Below, piece by piece: positions 1-9,537 of a stretch of DNA of 64,000 bases. The stretch covers positions 167,479 to 231,478 of the forward strand of contig NZ_CP050314.1 in assembly GCF_011765625.1 (NCBI RefSeq). Direction: 5' to 3'. Every line of letters starts with the position of its first letter. Position 1 is the first letter of the stretch. Made by a program: the position numbers and the translations under genes. The notes under the pieces were generated by a model that was given only the letters and a program-made list of their open reading frames with translations, had not been told where the DNA came from and did no database searches. This DNA is from Shewanella aestuarii. GTDB lineage: Bacteria; Pseudomonadota; Gammaproteobacteria; Enterobacterales; Shewanellaceae.

Positions 1-328
1 CGAGTAGTTTTGCTTTTTTTTCCTCTAAATCGAATGGCTTAACATCATCAATAAGTTGTACCAAGTCCATTTCGTCAATCAATTTATTGATCGCACTAAT
101 TTTTGCTTCAGATTCATTTATCCCACGTATTGCCTCGACCTTCGCTTCAAAGTCAGCTTTATCGTCAAACCAGTCTTTAATTGCGGATTCGTTTAGCGTA
201 TAGACATCGATGATTTCATCACCGAGTTTTCGCATAGCGGTATCATCCAACTTGCCAATATCGGGTCCTTGTGTACAACCTTGAGCAAATAGCACTGCAG
301 CAATCATAGAAATTTTTAACTTATTCAT
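1..328 (-). CDS. Putative lipoprotein, 3' part outside the window
   Basis: The reading frame is open from the ATG at 328 to the window edge, so about 109 residues are visible and the C-terminus is missing. The N-terminus (MNKLKISMIAAVLFAQGC) is a short lipoprotein signal peptide with a lipobox ending in Cys18. The mature part is acidic and mostly helical by composition, with many Asp, Glu and Lys residues. I recognise no domain. It is divergent from the Tus-like gene and shares a 240-bp intergenic region with it. Its role is unknown; surface exclusion or envelope functions are common for plasmid lipoproteins, but nothing here shows that. Confidence 0.7.
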   Translation of the reverse strand, partial: MNKLKISMIAAVLFAQGCTQGPDIGKLDDTAMRKLGDEIIDVYTLNESAIKDWFDDKADFEAKVEAIRGINESEAKISAINKLIDEMDLVQLIDDVKPFDLEEKKAKLL

Positions 329-394
329 TATCTATCCTTGGTAATTAATAACATAACTGCAAAATTGTCTCAGAAAATTTAAACAAATTGTCAA

Positions 395-425
395 AATAAG
401 GTGCTCAAAATCGAAACGCTAATTT
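395..425 (+). promoter_or_regulatory. Transfer-regulon box, copy 1 (upstream of the tus-like gene)
   Basis: The right half, CAAAATCGAAACGCTAATTT, matches the other five copies; the left half (AATAAGGTGCT) is degenerate. A -10-like TATAAA lies at 431-436, so the box covers the -35 position of a plus-strand promoter. Proposed site of the FlhDC-like activator encoded at 10.8-12.2 kb (inference). Confidence 0.6.
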
Positions 426-569
426 ATTACTATAAATAAATTTTGTGACAAAATTCATTTTGATGATTAGCAAATAAGAAGTGCAACGAGAATGATGCTG
501 ATGATTAAAATTTGACTTGTACGATAATCAAGCTCATAATCCAAACATTGACAGTATGAGGTGACATAG

Positions 570-1487
570 TTGAGCAATCGGGCAACCCTTAATTCATACA
601 TTCTCATCAACCACCAACGATTAGTTAAGGCATTAGATGAGCTGGCTAACTTTGTTTGTGAAAATGCATCGTTTATTCATATGTATAGACTTCCTAACTT
701 ACCTTTAGGGGCAGAAGATGAACAACCTGAAAGCATTGAAATAAAGTATATTTTCGATGGTATAGACCAACAATCAAAATCATTTTTAAAACAGGCGATA
801 ACACAATTAGAGATAAATGCTTTTGAGGAGAACACATATCTAGCAAAACGGTATCCTGGATTGGTTGTGTTACCTCCTCTTTTAAAAGATGCTTTTCGTA
901 AGTTAAACGAGAGGGTTAGTTCTCTTAGAGAGGAGTTCTACGCTTCAGTTAAAAGAGGATTCAAGAATCGCCAGTCAGTGCACGAAAATTTACACAAAAT
1001 TTTGCCTAACCTTGTTTTATTGTCTGCGGTAAGAAATATAAGGTACGTAGAGCAAGATATAGATGAACTGGCATCTGTGAATTTTTATTGGCTGTCAAAG
1101 AAGATGGTCAAACACGTAAAGCATGAGTCGGCCACTGAAATTATCAATGATGGCGTAGCTAAATTACGTAATAAAGACTGCTTTGGGTTAACAAATGAAG
1201 AGTTACTAATTAGGCAAAAAAAAGAGTTAGAGTTGATTTCAAGGGTGCCTAAATCATCGAGTATTGTGGAAATTCGATATGCACGAGTACAACCATTTAT
1301 CGATGTTTGGGGGCGAAACGAATCGGATTCAAGAAACACTAAATTATTAGGGTTGAATGCTAGTTTACCAGTGATCATGTTTAGTATGCCACACCAGATA
1401 AAGCAGCTTTGTAATTATAATTACAAAGCACCAAAAAAAATCAATTTGCCGGTACTGATCCATAGAAAGCATTGGTATGTAAAATAA
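570..1487 (+). CDS. Tus-like DNA replication terminus site-binding protein
   Basis: The 305-residue product matches the length (309) and the conserved blocks of E. coli Tus. The middle block, LPNLVLLSAVRNI, corresponds to LPGLITLNAYRTL. It is followed by FYWLSKKMVKHVKHESATEI ([20 protein letters not shown] in Tus). The C-terminal block VEIRYARVQPFIDVW matches the DNA-contacting KIKRPVKVQPIARVW strand, and the end (LPVLIHRKHWYVK) matches LRLIIPRLHLYV. Tus binds Ter sites and blocks the DnaB helicase from one side. On a plasmid it would direct fork arrest or help resolve replication. The start is TTG at 570. A transfer-regulon box lies 145 bp upstream. I did not find a convincing Ter site in the window. 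Confidence 0.8.
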   Translation: MSNRATLNSYILINHQRLVKALDELANFVCENASFIHMYRLPNLPLGAEDEQPESIEIKYIFDGIDQQSKSFLKQAITQLEINAFEENTYLAKRYPGLVVLPPLLKDAFRKLNERVSSLREEFYASVKRGFKNRQSVHENLHKILPNLVLLSAVRNIRYVEQDIDELASVNFYWLSKKMVKHVKHESATEIINDGVAKLRNKDCFGLTNEELLIRQKKELELISRVPKSSSIVEIRYARVQPFIDVWGRNESDSRNTKLLGLNASLPVIMFSMPHQIKQLCNYNYKAPKKINLPVLIHRKHWYVK

Positions 1488-1496
1488 GGATAAATT

Positions 1497-1829
1497 ATGA
1501 TTTCTTCTATAGTTTTCGCTATTGGCCTGTCTTTAGGTGTTTCGGCCGATCAAGGTTATGAATTTCCAAAAGGCATTATTATTCGTGAATATAATGATAT
1601 CCGTATTCGCGAGGTTACAGAGGTGAGTCACGCTCCAACTTTAATTACTGAGCAAGATAAGTACATTCACCAACTTTACCGCGAGCAATTTAAACGATTT
1701 AACCCACATTCATATTTCGACTTAACAGAAAAAACTAAAGCTGAAATTAAGCCTTTAAAACAGGGGAAGCTCCTTGAACGATTTAGCGTTCAAGTAGATC
1801 CCTACTTCATGGATCGATTTGATAAATGA
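1497..1829 (+). CDS. Small exported protein of unknown function
   Basis: A 110-residue product that starts nine bases after the Tus-like gene, preceded by AAGGATAA. The N-terminus (MISSIVFAIGLSLGVSA) looks like a short signal peptide, so the product is probably periplasmic. The remainder is charged and contains several Tyr-rich stretches. No known domain was recognised. Its stop overlaps the next start (ATGA at 1826), so it is translated with the downstream membrane protein and probably works with it. Confidence 0.6.
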   Translation: MISSIVFAIGLSLGVSADQGYEFPKGIIIREYNDIRIREVTEVSHAPTLITEQDKYIHQLYREQFKRFNPHSYFDLTEKTKAEIKPLKQGKLLERFSVQVDPYFMDRFDK

Positions 1830-2188
1830 CCTATAGCCTATTTAAGAAAAATCCATTATATCAGGCAACGCTAATTGCGCTACTGTTGCCATTTTGCGTA
1901 TTCATCCTATCCAGTATAACGACGTTCGCACTTTACTCTTTCACAATACCCTTGTCCTACATAGTTATTAGTGCACTGCCATTGCTAGGGACAATGGTAA
2001 AGGTTACGATTAGAACAACTACTAAACAATTAGTTATTAGCCGGTCACTCATTGGATTTACATTTCATAGCAAATTTTTTCAGATTAATTCTGAAAATGA
2101 TGTTTTTTGGGTCCAAGAAAGTAAAAATAAGCGATTACACACATTATATGTCGATAGTCGGACTACTGGACTTACAATCTCAGATTAA
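1826..2188 (+). CDS. Small inner-membrane protein of unknown function
   Basis: A 120-residue product with two hydrophobic segments at about residues 12-35 and 38-58, separated by a very short turn, followed by a soluble tail of about 60 residues. This is a helical hairpin with both termini probably in the cytoplasm. It overlaps the preceding gene by four bases (ATGA), which suggests coupled translation and a joint role. No family was recognised. Confidence 0.6.
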   Translation: MTYSLFKKNPLYQATLIALLLPFCVFILSSITTFALYSFTIPLSYIVISALPLLGTMVKVTIRTTTKQLVISRSLIGFTFHSKFFQINSENDVFWVQESKNKRLHTLYVDSRTTGLTISD

Positions 2189-2212
2189 AAAAACTCGTGC
2201 TATAATCAATAT

Positions 2213-2773
2213 ATGACAAAAAAATTATCTTACATTGAAGCGCGTACACTAATTAGGGAAAATTTCGTATCCAGCGCACTTGAATATCAAGAATTTAGAA
2301 ATTCTTGTGAAGCTTTACGCTCACAATTACCATCGCAGCCGTTGGTGTTTTATAAAGAGGACTGGAAGGGTTGGGATGAGTTTACTGGGGTTAAACACAA
2401 AGAGTTAGATATAGATATCAAGACTCTCCAAACGCTCGCTGAACATTTAAACTTACATACAAGATCTGAATGGGAACAAGCAATCAAAGAAAATATGCTA
2501 GGCGTCCCCATATCGATAAATAAAATTAAAGGTTTTTCTAATTGGAGTAATTTTCTAAGCAAATCTGAATACATCTCATTCAAAGAGCTACTTGTTTTCA
2601 CTAGATCTCTATCTATTAAAACTCAAATGGATTGGCGTGAATGGTGCAAAAAAAATTCTCGACCAGATCGAGTACCATTTAATTTACGTAAAATTTATTA
2701 TGATGATTATTTAGCAGAATGCCTTAATCATAATGTAAGCTTTTGGAAATTTATATTTGTAGGTGAAGATTAG
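2213..2773 (+). CDS. Protein with integrase-type repeat units
   Basis: The 186-residue product contains related segments of about 55 residues. The first (SYIEARTLIRENFVSSALEY to about residue 63) ends in KGWDEFTG, the middle one contains FSNWSNFL, and the last begins FKELLVFTRSLSIKTQMDWR and continues with EWCKKNSRPDRVPF. This pattern (ARTFV..L.LKS..EWREYC..G..P..IP..P...Y...GW..W.DFLG) is the phage-integrase repeat unit, seen in mobile elements as DNA-associated or accessory proteins. No recombinase catalytic residues are present, so it is not itself an integrase. It is followed by a hairpin that separates it from the convergent traG. Confidence 0.55.
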   Translation: MTKKLSYIEARTLIRENFVSSALEYQEFRNSCEALRSQLPSQPLVFYKEDWKGWDEFTGVKHKELDIDIKTLQTLAEHLNLHTRSEWEQAIKENMLGVPISINKIKGFSNWSNFLSKSEYISFKELLVFTRSLSIKTQMDWREWCKKNSRPDRVPFNLRKIYYDDYLAECLNHNVSFWKFIFVGED

Positions 2774-2806
2774 CCCTTAGATGTAGATTTTACATGCAAG
2801 GGCTAA
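2770..2806. terminator. Hairpin between convergent units
   Basis: TTAGCCCTT at 2770-2778 pairs with AAGGGCTAA at 2798-2806, and an inner ATGTA/TACAT extends the stem. It lies between the stop of the plus-strand gene at 2773 and the stop of traG at 2827. It probably terminates both directions, although there is no long T run. Confidence 0.55.
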
Positions 2807-2826
2807 TATGTACTCCATTTGATACT

Positions 2827-5800
2827 CTATCTACCACCCACGAATCCAAAGTTAGACGGTGTTAACCGGGTCTCATTTTGTTGATTCATTTCACTTGCTT
2901 TTTCGTTTGTAGCTAAAGTGTTCTCACCATTATTCTCATTCGCTTGGGCTTTAATGGTTACTTTCTGTTCATCACTTATATTGTTACGTGAATCTGCAGA
3001 ATTTTTACCATTAGCACCAACATCATTGCTGCCCGCATTATTTGTACCTACTGAATTGCGGCCTGCGTCATTTGTTAAAGGTGTCTCACTACCACGAACT
3101 GATCCAGTTTCTGTGTTACCCGTCTCAGCCTTGGCCACTCCACCCGATGCTGCTTGAGGGGTTGCAGTTTGAGGGGTATCACTGCCGCTAACCGAGCCAG
3201 CTTCAGCTTTACCCGTTTCGGGCTTGGCAACTTCGCCTTTAGCCACATCGCCTTTAGCCACATCGCCTTTAGCTACTTCACCTTTGGCCACTCCACCCGA
3301 TGCTGCTTGAGGGGTTGCAGTTTGAGGGGTATCACTGCCGCTAACCGAGCCAGCTTCAGCTTTACCCGTTTCGGGCTTGGCAACTTCGCCTTTAGCCACA
3401 TCGCCTTTAGCTACTTCACCTTTGGCTACTTCACCCGATGCTGCTTGAGGGGTTGCTGTTTGAGGGGTATCACTACCACTGACCGAGCCTGCTTCTGCTT
3501 TGGCTGTTTCACCACTAGCCACTTCACCACTAGCTACTTCGGCAACATGCGCTTCAGATTTAGCCGTTGAAGGTGTTTCACTGCCGCTAACCGAGCCAGC
3601 TTCAGCTTTACCCGTTTCGGGCTTGGCAACTTCGCCTTTAGCCACATCGCCTTTAGCCACATCGCCTTTAGCTACTTCACCTTTGGCTACTTCACCCGAT
3701 GCTGCTTGAGGGGTTGCTGTTTGAGGGGTATCACTACCACTGACCGAGCCTGCTTCTGCTTTGGCTGTTTCACCACTGGCTGTTTCACCACTAGCCACTT
3801 CACCACTAGCTACTTCGGCAACATGCGCTTCAGATTTAGCCGTTGAAGGTGTTTCACTGCCGCTAACCGAGCCAGCTTCAGCTTTACCCGTTTCGGCCTT
3901 GGCAACTTCGCCTTTAGCCACATCGCCTTTAGCTACTTCACCTTTGGCCACTTCACCCGATGCTGCTTGAGGGGTTGCAGTTTGAGGGGTATCACTACCA
4001 CTGACCGAGCCTGCTTCTGCTTTGGCTGTTTCACCACTGGCTGTTTCACCACTAGCCACTTCACCACTAGCTACTTCGGCAACATGCGCTTCAGATTTAG
4101 CCGTTGAAGGTGTTTCACTGCCGCTAACCGAGCCAGCTTCAGCTTTACCCGTTTCGACCTTGGCAACTTCGCCTTTAGCCACTTCACCTTTGGCCACTTC
4201 ACCCGATGCTGCTTGAGGGGTTGCAGTTTGAGGGGTATCACTACCACTGACCGAGCCTGCTTCTGCTTTGGTTACTTGACTGTTTGGTATTACTGCTTCT
4301 TCTTCCTCTTCCTTTGCAATCATTGAAATAGTCGATACAGATGGACTATTCTGCTGGTTGCTATTAGTAGAGTAATCTTCAGTTTTGTAGGTTTCTCTAG
4401 CGTGTTTCAAGTAATCATCGTAATTCTGCTTTTGCTCTGGTGACATAACGGATTCAAGTTTTCCGCCAAGATCCTTGAGTTTGTTGTATTCGATTTGTTG
4501 ATCTGCGCCATGCTCAGCTCTATCACTAAATCTACCTTTGTCATAATAAGTGCGGCCGAAACTTTCACCTGAGCCCGTTATACCTAACTCTTGATCTACA
4601 GCTAAAGCAGATTTACCATCTAAGATCATACCTAAAGCTGTTGCTGTTTTATCTGCAGGCGAGTTTGTATCAACTGTAGAAGCAACTTTTCCTCGATTTT
4701 CTTGTGCATCAACATAAGCAGATGCAATATTTCCATTATTATTCTGACCTGCTTCAATACGTGATAGAGATTGTTCAATTTGGTCAGATTTAGTATTCCC
4801 GTTTAGATAGCTCTTATACCAGTCGTTACCAGCTTTGATTTGACTTAATTGCTCATCAGTAAAGGATTGGCTTGCCACTGGTGTAGGGTTACCCTCTGGA
4901 GTAAACAAACCATCGACAAACTTCTGATCTGAAATCACTGCTAGTGCAGCATCAAATCTTTCCTGTGTTGGGCCATCAGTTCTTAATCCCTGATCCAGAA
5001 CTTTAGTGTTGATGGCACCAATATCATTTAGTTTCTCCATACCTTTAGCATAATTATCTTGCACAGAATCGACATTACTGGCGTTCCCACTATTAACAGA
5101 GTTAATAATGTATTCGCCCATAGCCTCACCACCGCTACCTTTTAAGAAGTAATCGGCAGCTGGTTTTAAAATAGAATTATCAGATTGATGAAGTGTTTGA
5201 GCCAAGCTATTGCCATCAACAGATCTACCCGCATCGTTAATTTTATCAGCTGCATTTTCACTAACACCCTGCGGAATTACCATTCCAACTTCATTCGCCT
5301 TGCTAGTAATATCGGTATTGTTTCTAGCAACGTCTTCCATTCCATTTTTCGTATTTTTTGTGGCATCATCACGAAATTGGTTAGAATCAGATTCAATTTT
5401 CTGAGATTTAGTTGCAAGTTCTTCAGCGTTAGGTTGGGCTAGACGTTTAGCTGAATCATCAAATACTTTATTGATATTTTGACTTGCATTCTGCATTTGA
5501 TCTAATTGTTCGCCACGTTGTTTGTAAAAATCAACCCCTTCTGCACCACCAGTAATGCCATTATCTTTCATGGCTTGGAAAATTCCTTGGCTAATCTGGT
5601 TGTCGGAACGTTCTTTATCAAAATCAACGCCGCCGTTACCAGCTTTTAAATCTATTGCATCGTGCTGATCCAATAAATTCATCAAAGCCTTACCCTTGGC
5701 CATAGCATAGCCATCAACAGAAGTGTTATTAGACGAAAGAAGATGGTCGCTAGTTTTCTCATTCAGATAATCATCAATACCACCTTTTTTCCCGTCATTT

Positions 5801-8130
5801 AACTGATACTGCTGAGATTGCAACTTATCCCACAATCCAGGGTCAGACGATTTTAAAAAATCCTGAATTGATTGATTACCCAATGCTGAGTGAAGTTGTG
5901 ACATACCAATTTGCGTCGAAGCTGACACTTGGCTAGAACGTGATTGCATAGCAGATAAAGAGGCACTTTGCTGCTTAAGCGCTTGTTCTTGCCTTGCAAG
6001 TTCAGCACCTTCTGTTGCACTTTTTTGAAATGCTGCTGACGTTGTATCGGACCACCCTTCTGAAGCTAGTTTGGTATTAGCAAGAGAAGCATTAATTTCT
6101 TTTGAATGTCGTTGAGCTAGATCCATGGATTCTTGGAGTGATTTCTTTTCGGATGCCGAAGCGCTTTCATCAATGCCCAGTGCAGCTTGGGCTTTGGCAC
6201 CTAGCTTAAATCCAGCATTTAATCCACTTGATTTAACATTTGAGCCATCTGAGTCATCTGAATTACTATTTGAGTAACCAAATGATAGAGCGCCGCCCAT
6301 TTCTCCAGAAACAGTACCCGAAGCTGCGACTTTTCGAGCTTGTGAAATATCCATACCAGTGGCTTCTTGAATGGCTTGAGCAGCGGCCTCAACCGCAGCC
6401 TCTTTTGAGCCAACAGTATATTGATTACTCTCGCCATTTTTATAGTCGTAAGAACCAACATTACCTTGGCTAAACATCTCATTAACTGCAGATTTTCGGC
6501 TATTGGCAACTTGTTCTGCACTGGTACTCAGTGATTGCGCTGCCATGCCCGCGCTGTTAGCTGTAGATGAACCAACAGAATAATCGGTTGCGGAGGTTTT
6601 AGCTAAGGTATCACCTCTATTCCATTCACCAGTATTATTTTGATAAATACTGTTTTGGTTGCCGTATGCTGTTTGGCCATTAGTAACTGTAGCGCCTGTA
6701 TCTGGTGCAAAACGCTCTGCCTTGATACTTGGATCTGCCATAGATTTTGAGGCTAAACCCTGCATCGCGTGAACACCCTTATACATAACAAAAATGCAAA
6801 TAGCAGGAATAAAGGTATAAAGCATACCGCCCATAGAAATATAGGAATTTGCGGTAGTGAACTGCGAGTCTATTGATGTCAAACTAAACTGACTTGTTCC
6901 AGCTGCAACGTTTTCTGTAAATCGACCAGTCATGGCCATAGCCATAAAGCCATTAACAAGAACGAGCATCACTGCCCAAAGGTTAACAAAAACCCACACC
7001 ATGAAATATTGACCAACCGCCAATAACCCTTGTCCAGAAAATGCCAGCGTGACACCAATAAAAGGAGTAATAAATACACATAATGCCTCAAAAAATGATT
7101 GCATGATTTCGGCATTTTCCATCCAATATTCTTTTTTCTGAGCATTAGCTAGATGGCGCTGATTAACGGTATCAAACATGCCTTTTGCCACTTGATTGCC
7201 ATAAGGTGAATTATTGAAATAATTCGCAAATTCACTTTGCAAAAACATCACTTTCGCTAAGTCTAATGATGATTCTGCTTCAGGTATCGTGCCATTTGGA
7301 GTTTGTTGTGCAATAAATTTATCCACCTCAGATAATTTCAGTCCTTGACTAGCTGATGACTTATCAAGAGCTAAATTAAAATGTGCAGAATTGACCGCAT
7401 TTGTCAGTTGGGTATGCACTTCAATACACGAGGCCATAATACCGTCTGACGCCGCAGGATTCGTGCTTAAAAAATAAGTAGAATCGAGGGCTTTATTTGA
7501 TGTTGCTATCGATGCTATTAGTTCCTTGGGTGAAGCTTTTGCTAAAACATCCAGTGGTTCATTTTTATTAGGAGAAAGTAGTGTTGAGGAAACATAGCAA
7601 TCATTCAGATATCTGCTGAGTGTTTTACAAATATTATATGTTTTTTCGCTACCTTCGATGGGTACACAGGCAGGTTGATAATTAACGCTACCCAACCCTA
7701 CAAAATGCTGAATTGGAGAAAATGCAGTCCATGTATTAGCAACACCTACTACAGAAAATGCTTGAGCGAACTGATCTGCTACAACAGTAATAGTACCAGT
7801 GATCATCCATCCACTTAGAGCAGGCAATAATGGAACATTGCTAATGTTTTGATAGGTATTATCGCGTTTAGAAATAACAGTAACGTCAACTAAGGATTGA
7901 GGACCAAGTAAACCTACAACGACAAGGATAGAAATGATAAATCCTTTTGCTGGAAATGGGGATTTATCTTGATCAATAGCCCATTTAAACATTCCAGCCA
8001 TTAATCCTAAAAGTAAGGCGATACCAAACAACACAAAAATGTCATTTGTAGACCACATTCGAGATAAACCTTTGAATATTTCGATTAGAAATTCAGGGTT
8101 ACCCATTGAGTAAACTTCAAAACCCGTCAT
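2827..8130 (-). CDS. traG: Conjugative transfer protein TraG (mating-pair stabilisation)
   Basis: The 1767-residue product has the F-type TraG_N architecture. Several membrane segments lie in the first 480 residues (for example near 34-54, 60-80, 345-400 and 440-460), followed by a long hydrophilic, Gln/Ser/Asn-rich periplasmic part. TraG assists pilus assembly and stabilises mating pairs. It is nearly twice the length of F TraG (about 940 residues). Much of the excess is a low-complexity domain at residues 1285-1675 built from EVAKG, DVAKG, EVASG and EAGSVSGS units, encoded by a 261-bp tandem repeat. It follows traH after a 3-bp gap, in the order traF-traH-traG typical of the SXT/IncH group. 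Confidence 0.92.
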   Translation of the reverse strand: MTGFEVYSMGNPEFLIEIFKGLSRMWSTNDIFVLFGIALLLGLMAGMFKWAIDQDKSPFPAKGFIISILVVVGLLGPQSLVDVTVISKRDNTYQNISNVPLLPALSGWMITGTITVVADQFAQAFSVVGVANTWTAFSPIQHFVGLGSVNYQPACVPIEGSEKTYNICKTLSRYLNDCYVSSTLLSPNKNEPLDVLAKASPKELIASIATSNKALDSTYFLSTNPAASDGIMASCIEVHTQLTNAVNSAHFNLALDKSSASQGLKLSEVDKFIAQQTPNGTIPEAESSLDLAKVMFLQSEFANYFNNSPYGNQVAKGMFDTVNQRHLANAQKKEYWMENAEIMQSFFEALCVFITPFIGVTLAFSGQGLLAVGQYFMVWVFVNLWAVMLVLVNGFMAMAMTGRFTENVAAGTSQFSLTSIDSQFTTANSYISMGGMLYTFIPAICIFVMYKGVHAMQGLASKSMADPSIKAERFAPDTGATVTNGQTAYGNQNSIYQNNTGEWNRGDTLAKTSATDYSVGSSTANSAGMAAQSLSTSAEQVANSRKSAVNEMFSQGNVGSYDYKNGESNQYTVGSKEAAVEAAAQAIQEATGMDISQARKVAASGTVSGEMGGALSFGYSNSNSDDSDGSNVKSSGLNAGFKLGAKAQAALGIDESASASEKKSLQESMDLAQRHSKEINASLANTKLASEGWSDTTSAAFQKSATEGAELARQEQALKQQSASLSAMQSRSSQVSASTQIGMSQLHSALGNQSIQDFLKSSDPGLWDKLQSQQYQLNDGKKGGIDDYLNEKTSDHLLSSNNTSVDGYAMAKGKALMNLLDQHDAIDLKAGNGGVDFDKERSDNQISQGIFQAMKDNGITGGAEGVDFYKQRGEQLDQMQNASQNINKVFDDSAKRLAQPNAEELATKSQKIESDSNQFRDDATKNTKNGMEDVARNNTDITSKANEVGMVIPQGVSENAADKINDAGRSVDGNSLAQTLHQSDNSILKPAADYFLKGSGGEAMGEYIINSVNSGNASNVDSVQDNYAKGMEKLNDIGAINTKVLDQGLRTDGPTQERFDAALAVISDQKFVDGLFTPEGNPTPVASQSFTDEQLSQIKAGNDWYKSYLNGNTKSDQIEQSLSRIEAGQNNNGNIASAYVDAQENRGKVASTVDTNSPADKTATALGMILDGKSALAVDQELGITGSGESFGRTYYDKGRFSDRAEHGADQQIEYNKLKDLGGKLESVMSPEQKQNYDDYLKHARETYKTEDYSTNSNQQNSPSVSTISMIAKEEEEEAVIPNSQVTKAEAGSVSGSDTPQTATPQAASGEVAKGEVAKGEVAKVETGKAEAGSVSGSETPSTAKSEAHVAEVASGEVASGETASGETAKAEAGSVSGSDTPQTATPQAASGEVAKGEVAKGDVAKGEVAKAETGKAEAGSVSGSETPSTAKSEAHVAEVASGEVASGETASGETAKAEAGSVSGSDTPQTATPQAASGEVAKGEVAKGDVAKGDVAKGEVAKPETGKAEAGSVSGSETPSTAKSEAHVAEVASGEVASGETAKAEAGSVSGSDTPQTATPQAASGEVAKGEVAKGDVAKGEVAKPETGKAEAGSVSGSDTPQTATPQAASGGVAKGEVAKGDVAKGDVAKGEVAKPETGKAEAGSVSGSDTPQTATPQAASGGVAKAETGNTETGSVRGSETPLTNDAGRNSVGTNNAGSNDVGANGKNSADSRNNISDEQKVTIKAQANENNGENTLATNEKASEMNQQNETRLTPSNFGFVGGR
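3100..4275. repeat. 261-bp tandem repeat inside traG
   Basis: Units of about 87 codons recur, most clearly with starts 261 bp apart near 3500, 3761 and 4022. Each contains smaller 15-bp units that encode (E/D)VAKG or EVASG. Two unit types alternate: one with PQTATPQAASGEVAK and one with PSTAKSEAHVAEVASGE. Copy number is likely to vary by slippage or recombination. Confidence 0.9.
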
Positions 8131-8133
8131 TTG

Positions 8134-9537
8134 TTATCCCTCACTCGATAGATCTTTCATTAATAAAAATTGTGAAAACTCTTTATGAATGTTATCTAAT
8201 TCTTTAGTTAACTGAGTCGATACTAAGTTTTCATAATGCTTGTGAAAGTCATCTACGTTTTTAAGCACTTCATTGATACCAAGCTCAGGAATTTCACTTA
8301 ACTGGTTGGCAGATCTCAAAGCTGTAAGAGAATTTCGAGTCTGTGTTACAAAGTCATCTTCGAGATAATCCATCATAACGCGAGTCATCATGAGCGATTT
8401 TAACTTTACATATTGATCACGCGTATTCGAGGAATATCCCAACTTTTTCATGGTGATAGTCATATCGTTACCCATAAAATAGCTTAATAATTTTTGATTT
8501 TGAGTTAATTCCACATTGCCTTTAACAATCGTATCCCATAGTTCGGTAATGTCAGCGCGTAATTTAGGCAGTAAGCGAGGAACTGAGACTTGCGTTTCAG
8601 TGGTTGAAGTACATCCGGGGCTTCCATCACACTTATAATATTTGAAACTAAAATCTTGCGTGCTATGGATGTTTTCGAGATCGAGAAACAAATTTATATA
8701 AGCTAATGCGCCTTTAGGCCGCAAAGGAGTCAAACACGTTTTTTCACCGTCTCTTTCAGGTTGTGGGCAGGTGCCATTAGTAACATTTGTCAGGTGGGAG
8801 CCAACCAGAGTTTGTGCTAACTCACCAGGGCGCAAAGATAAAAATGATTCAAAAAATTTACCCTTAGCGTTAGCTTGTGCTATCGCCTTCATTGTTGCGT
8901 TTGAACTCGGGTCAATATTCACAGCCAAAGCTTTTTCGGAAATACCAGCAACAGACTTATAAAAGGTATCTACATCATCAGCATAATTGCCAAGATTCTT
9001 ACTGATCATGCCAAGTGCAGTATTTAAACTTTCTGATTGTAGAGCGCCTGTTGTGTCTGGATTACCCGCTAATTGCTTAGCAAGGTTCGCACCCATCTCA
9101 CAACTATTGCGAGTGAATTGATTCATCGATTGAATCACTTTCATTATATTTTCTTTAATTTGGCCTGCGCTTGGAGAAATTGCATTCAACGCTAAATCAA
9201 AAGCGTATGTCGCAGCGCCTTGCATAACACCTCTTGCAACTTGAGCAAGTTCGTCACCACTTATGAAGCTAAAACTGCCGGCAAAAGCGTCCATAGAGCC
9301 ACATTTGTCAACTTGGAAATTTGGTAATCTGGCTGCGATTATATTAGTGTCAGGTGTCACATTTGGCCGATAGCTAAAAGATCCAAACGAGACGCCATAT
9401 CGTCCACTTCCTTGTTGGGAAAAATTTGGTGGCGTAGCGTTATACATATCATTAAAGATATTTTCCATGCTCGAATGCGCTGACGATGAAGTCATTAATA
9501 GAACAATCAAACTGGCAATTTTTGTTTTTTTCATCAT
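8134..9537 (-). CDS. traH: Conjugative transfer protein TraH
   Basis: The 467-residue product has a Sec signal peptide (MMKKTKIASLIVLLMTSSSAHS) and the usual TraH length. Family blocks seen include DKCGSMDAFAGSFSFISGDEL near residues 77-97, NSCEMGANLAKQLAG near 143 and CLTPLRPKGALA near 270. It has several conserved Cys, which fits folding by the DsbC encoded further along. TraH is a periplasmic pilus-assembly protein of F-type systems that acts with TraF, TraW and TraU. Its ATG overlaps the traF stop (ATGA). Confidence 0.9.
   Translation of the reverse strand: MMKKTKIASLIVLLMTSSSAHSSMENIFNDMYNATPPNFSQQGSGRYGVSFGSFSYRPNVTPDTNIIAARLPNFQVDKCGSMDAFAGSFSFISGDELAQVARGVMQGAATYAFDLALNAISPSAGQIKENIMKVIQSMNQFTRNSCEMGANLAKQLAGNPDTTGALQSESLNTALGMISKNLGNYADDVDTFYKSVAGISEKALAVNIDPSSNATMKAIAQANAKGKFFESFLSLRPGELAQTLVGSHLTNVTNGTCPQPERDGEKTCLTPLRPKGALAYINLFLDLENIHSTQDFSFKYYKCDGSPGCTSTTETQVSVPRLLPKLRADITELWDTIVKGNVELTQNQKLLSYFMGNDMTITMKKLGYSSNTRDQYVKLKSLMMTRVMMDYLEDDFVTQTRNSLTALRSANQLSEIPELGINEVLKNVDDFHKHYENLVSTQLTKELDNIHKEFSQFLLMKDLSSEG

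Noticed and set aside
2918..4216. Plus-strand ORFs opposite the traG repeats
   Set aside because: Antisense shadows of the repeat; their products are low-complexity and have no ribosome binding sites.
3100..4275. Short evenly repeated units that resemble a CRISPR array
   Set aside because: The repeats keep an open reading frame within traG, encode VAKG/VASG peptide repeats and have no unique spacers or cas genes.
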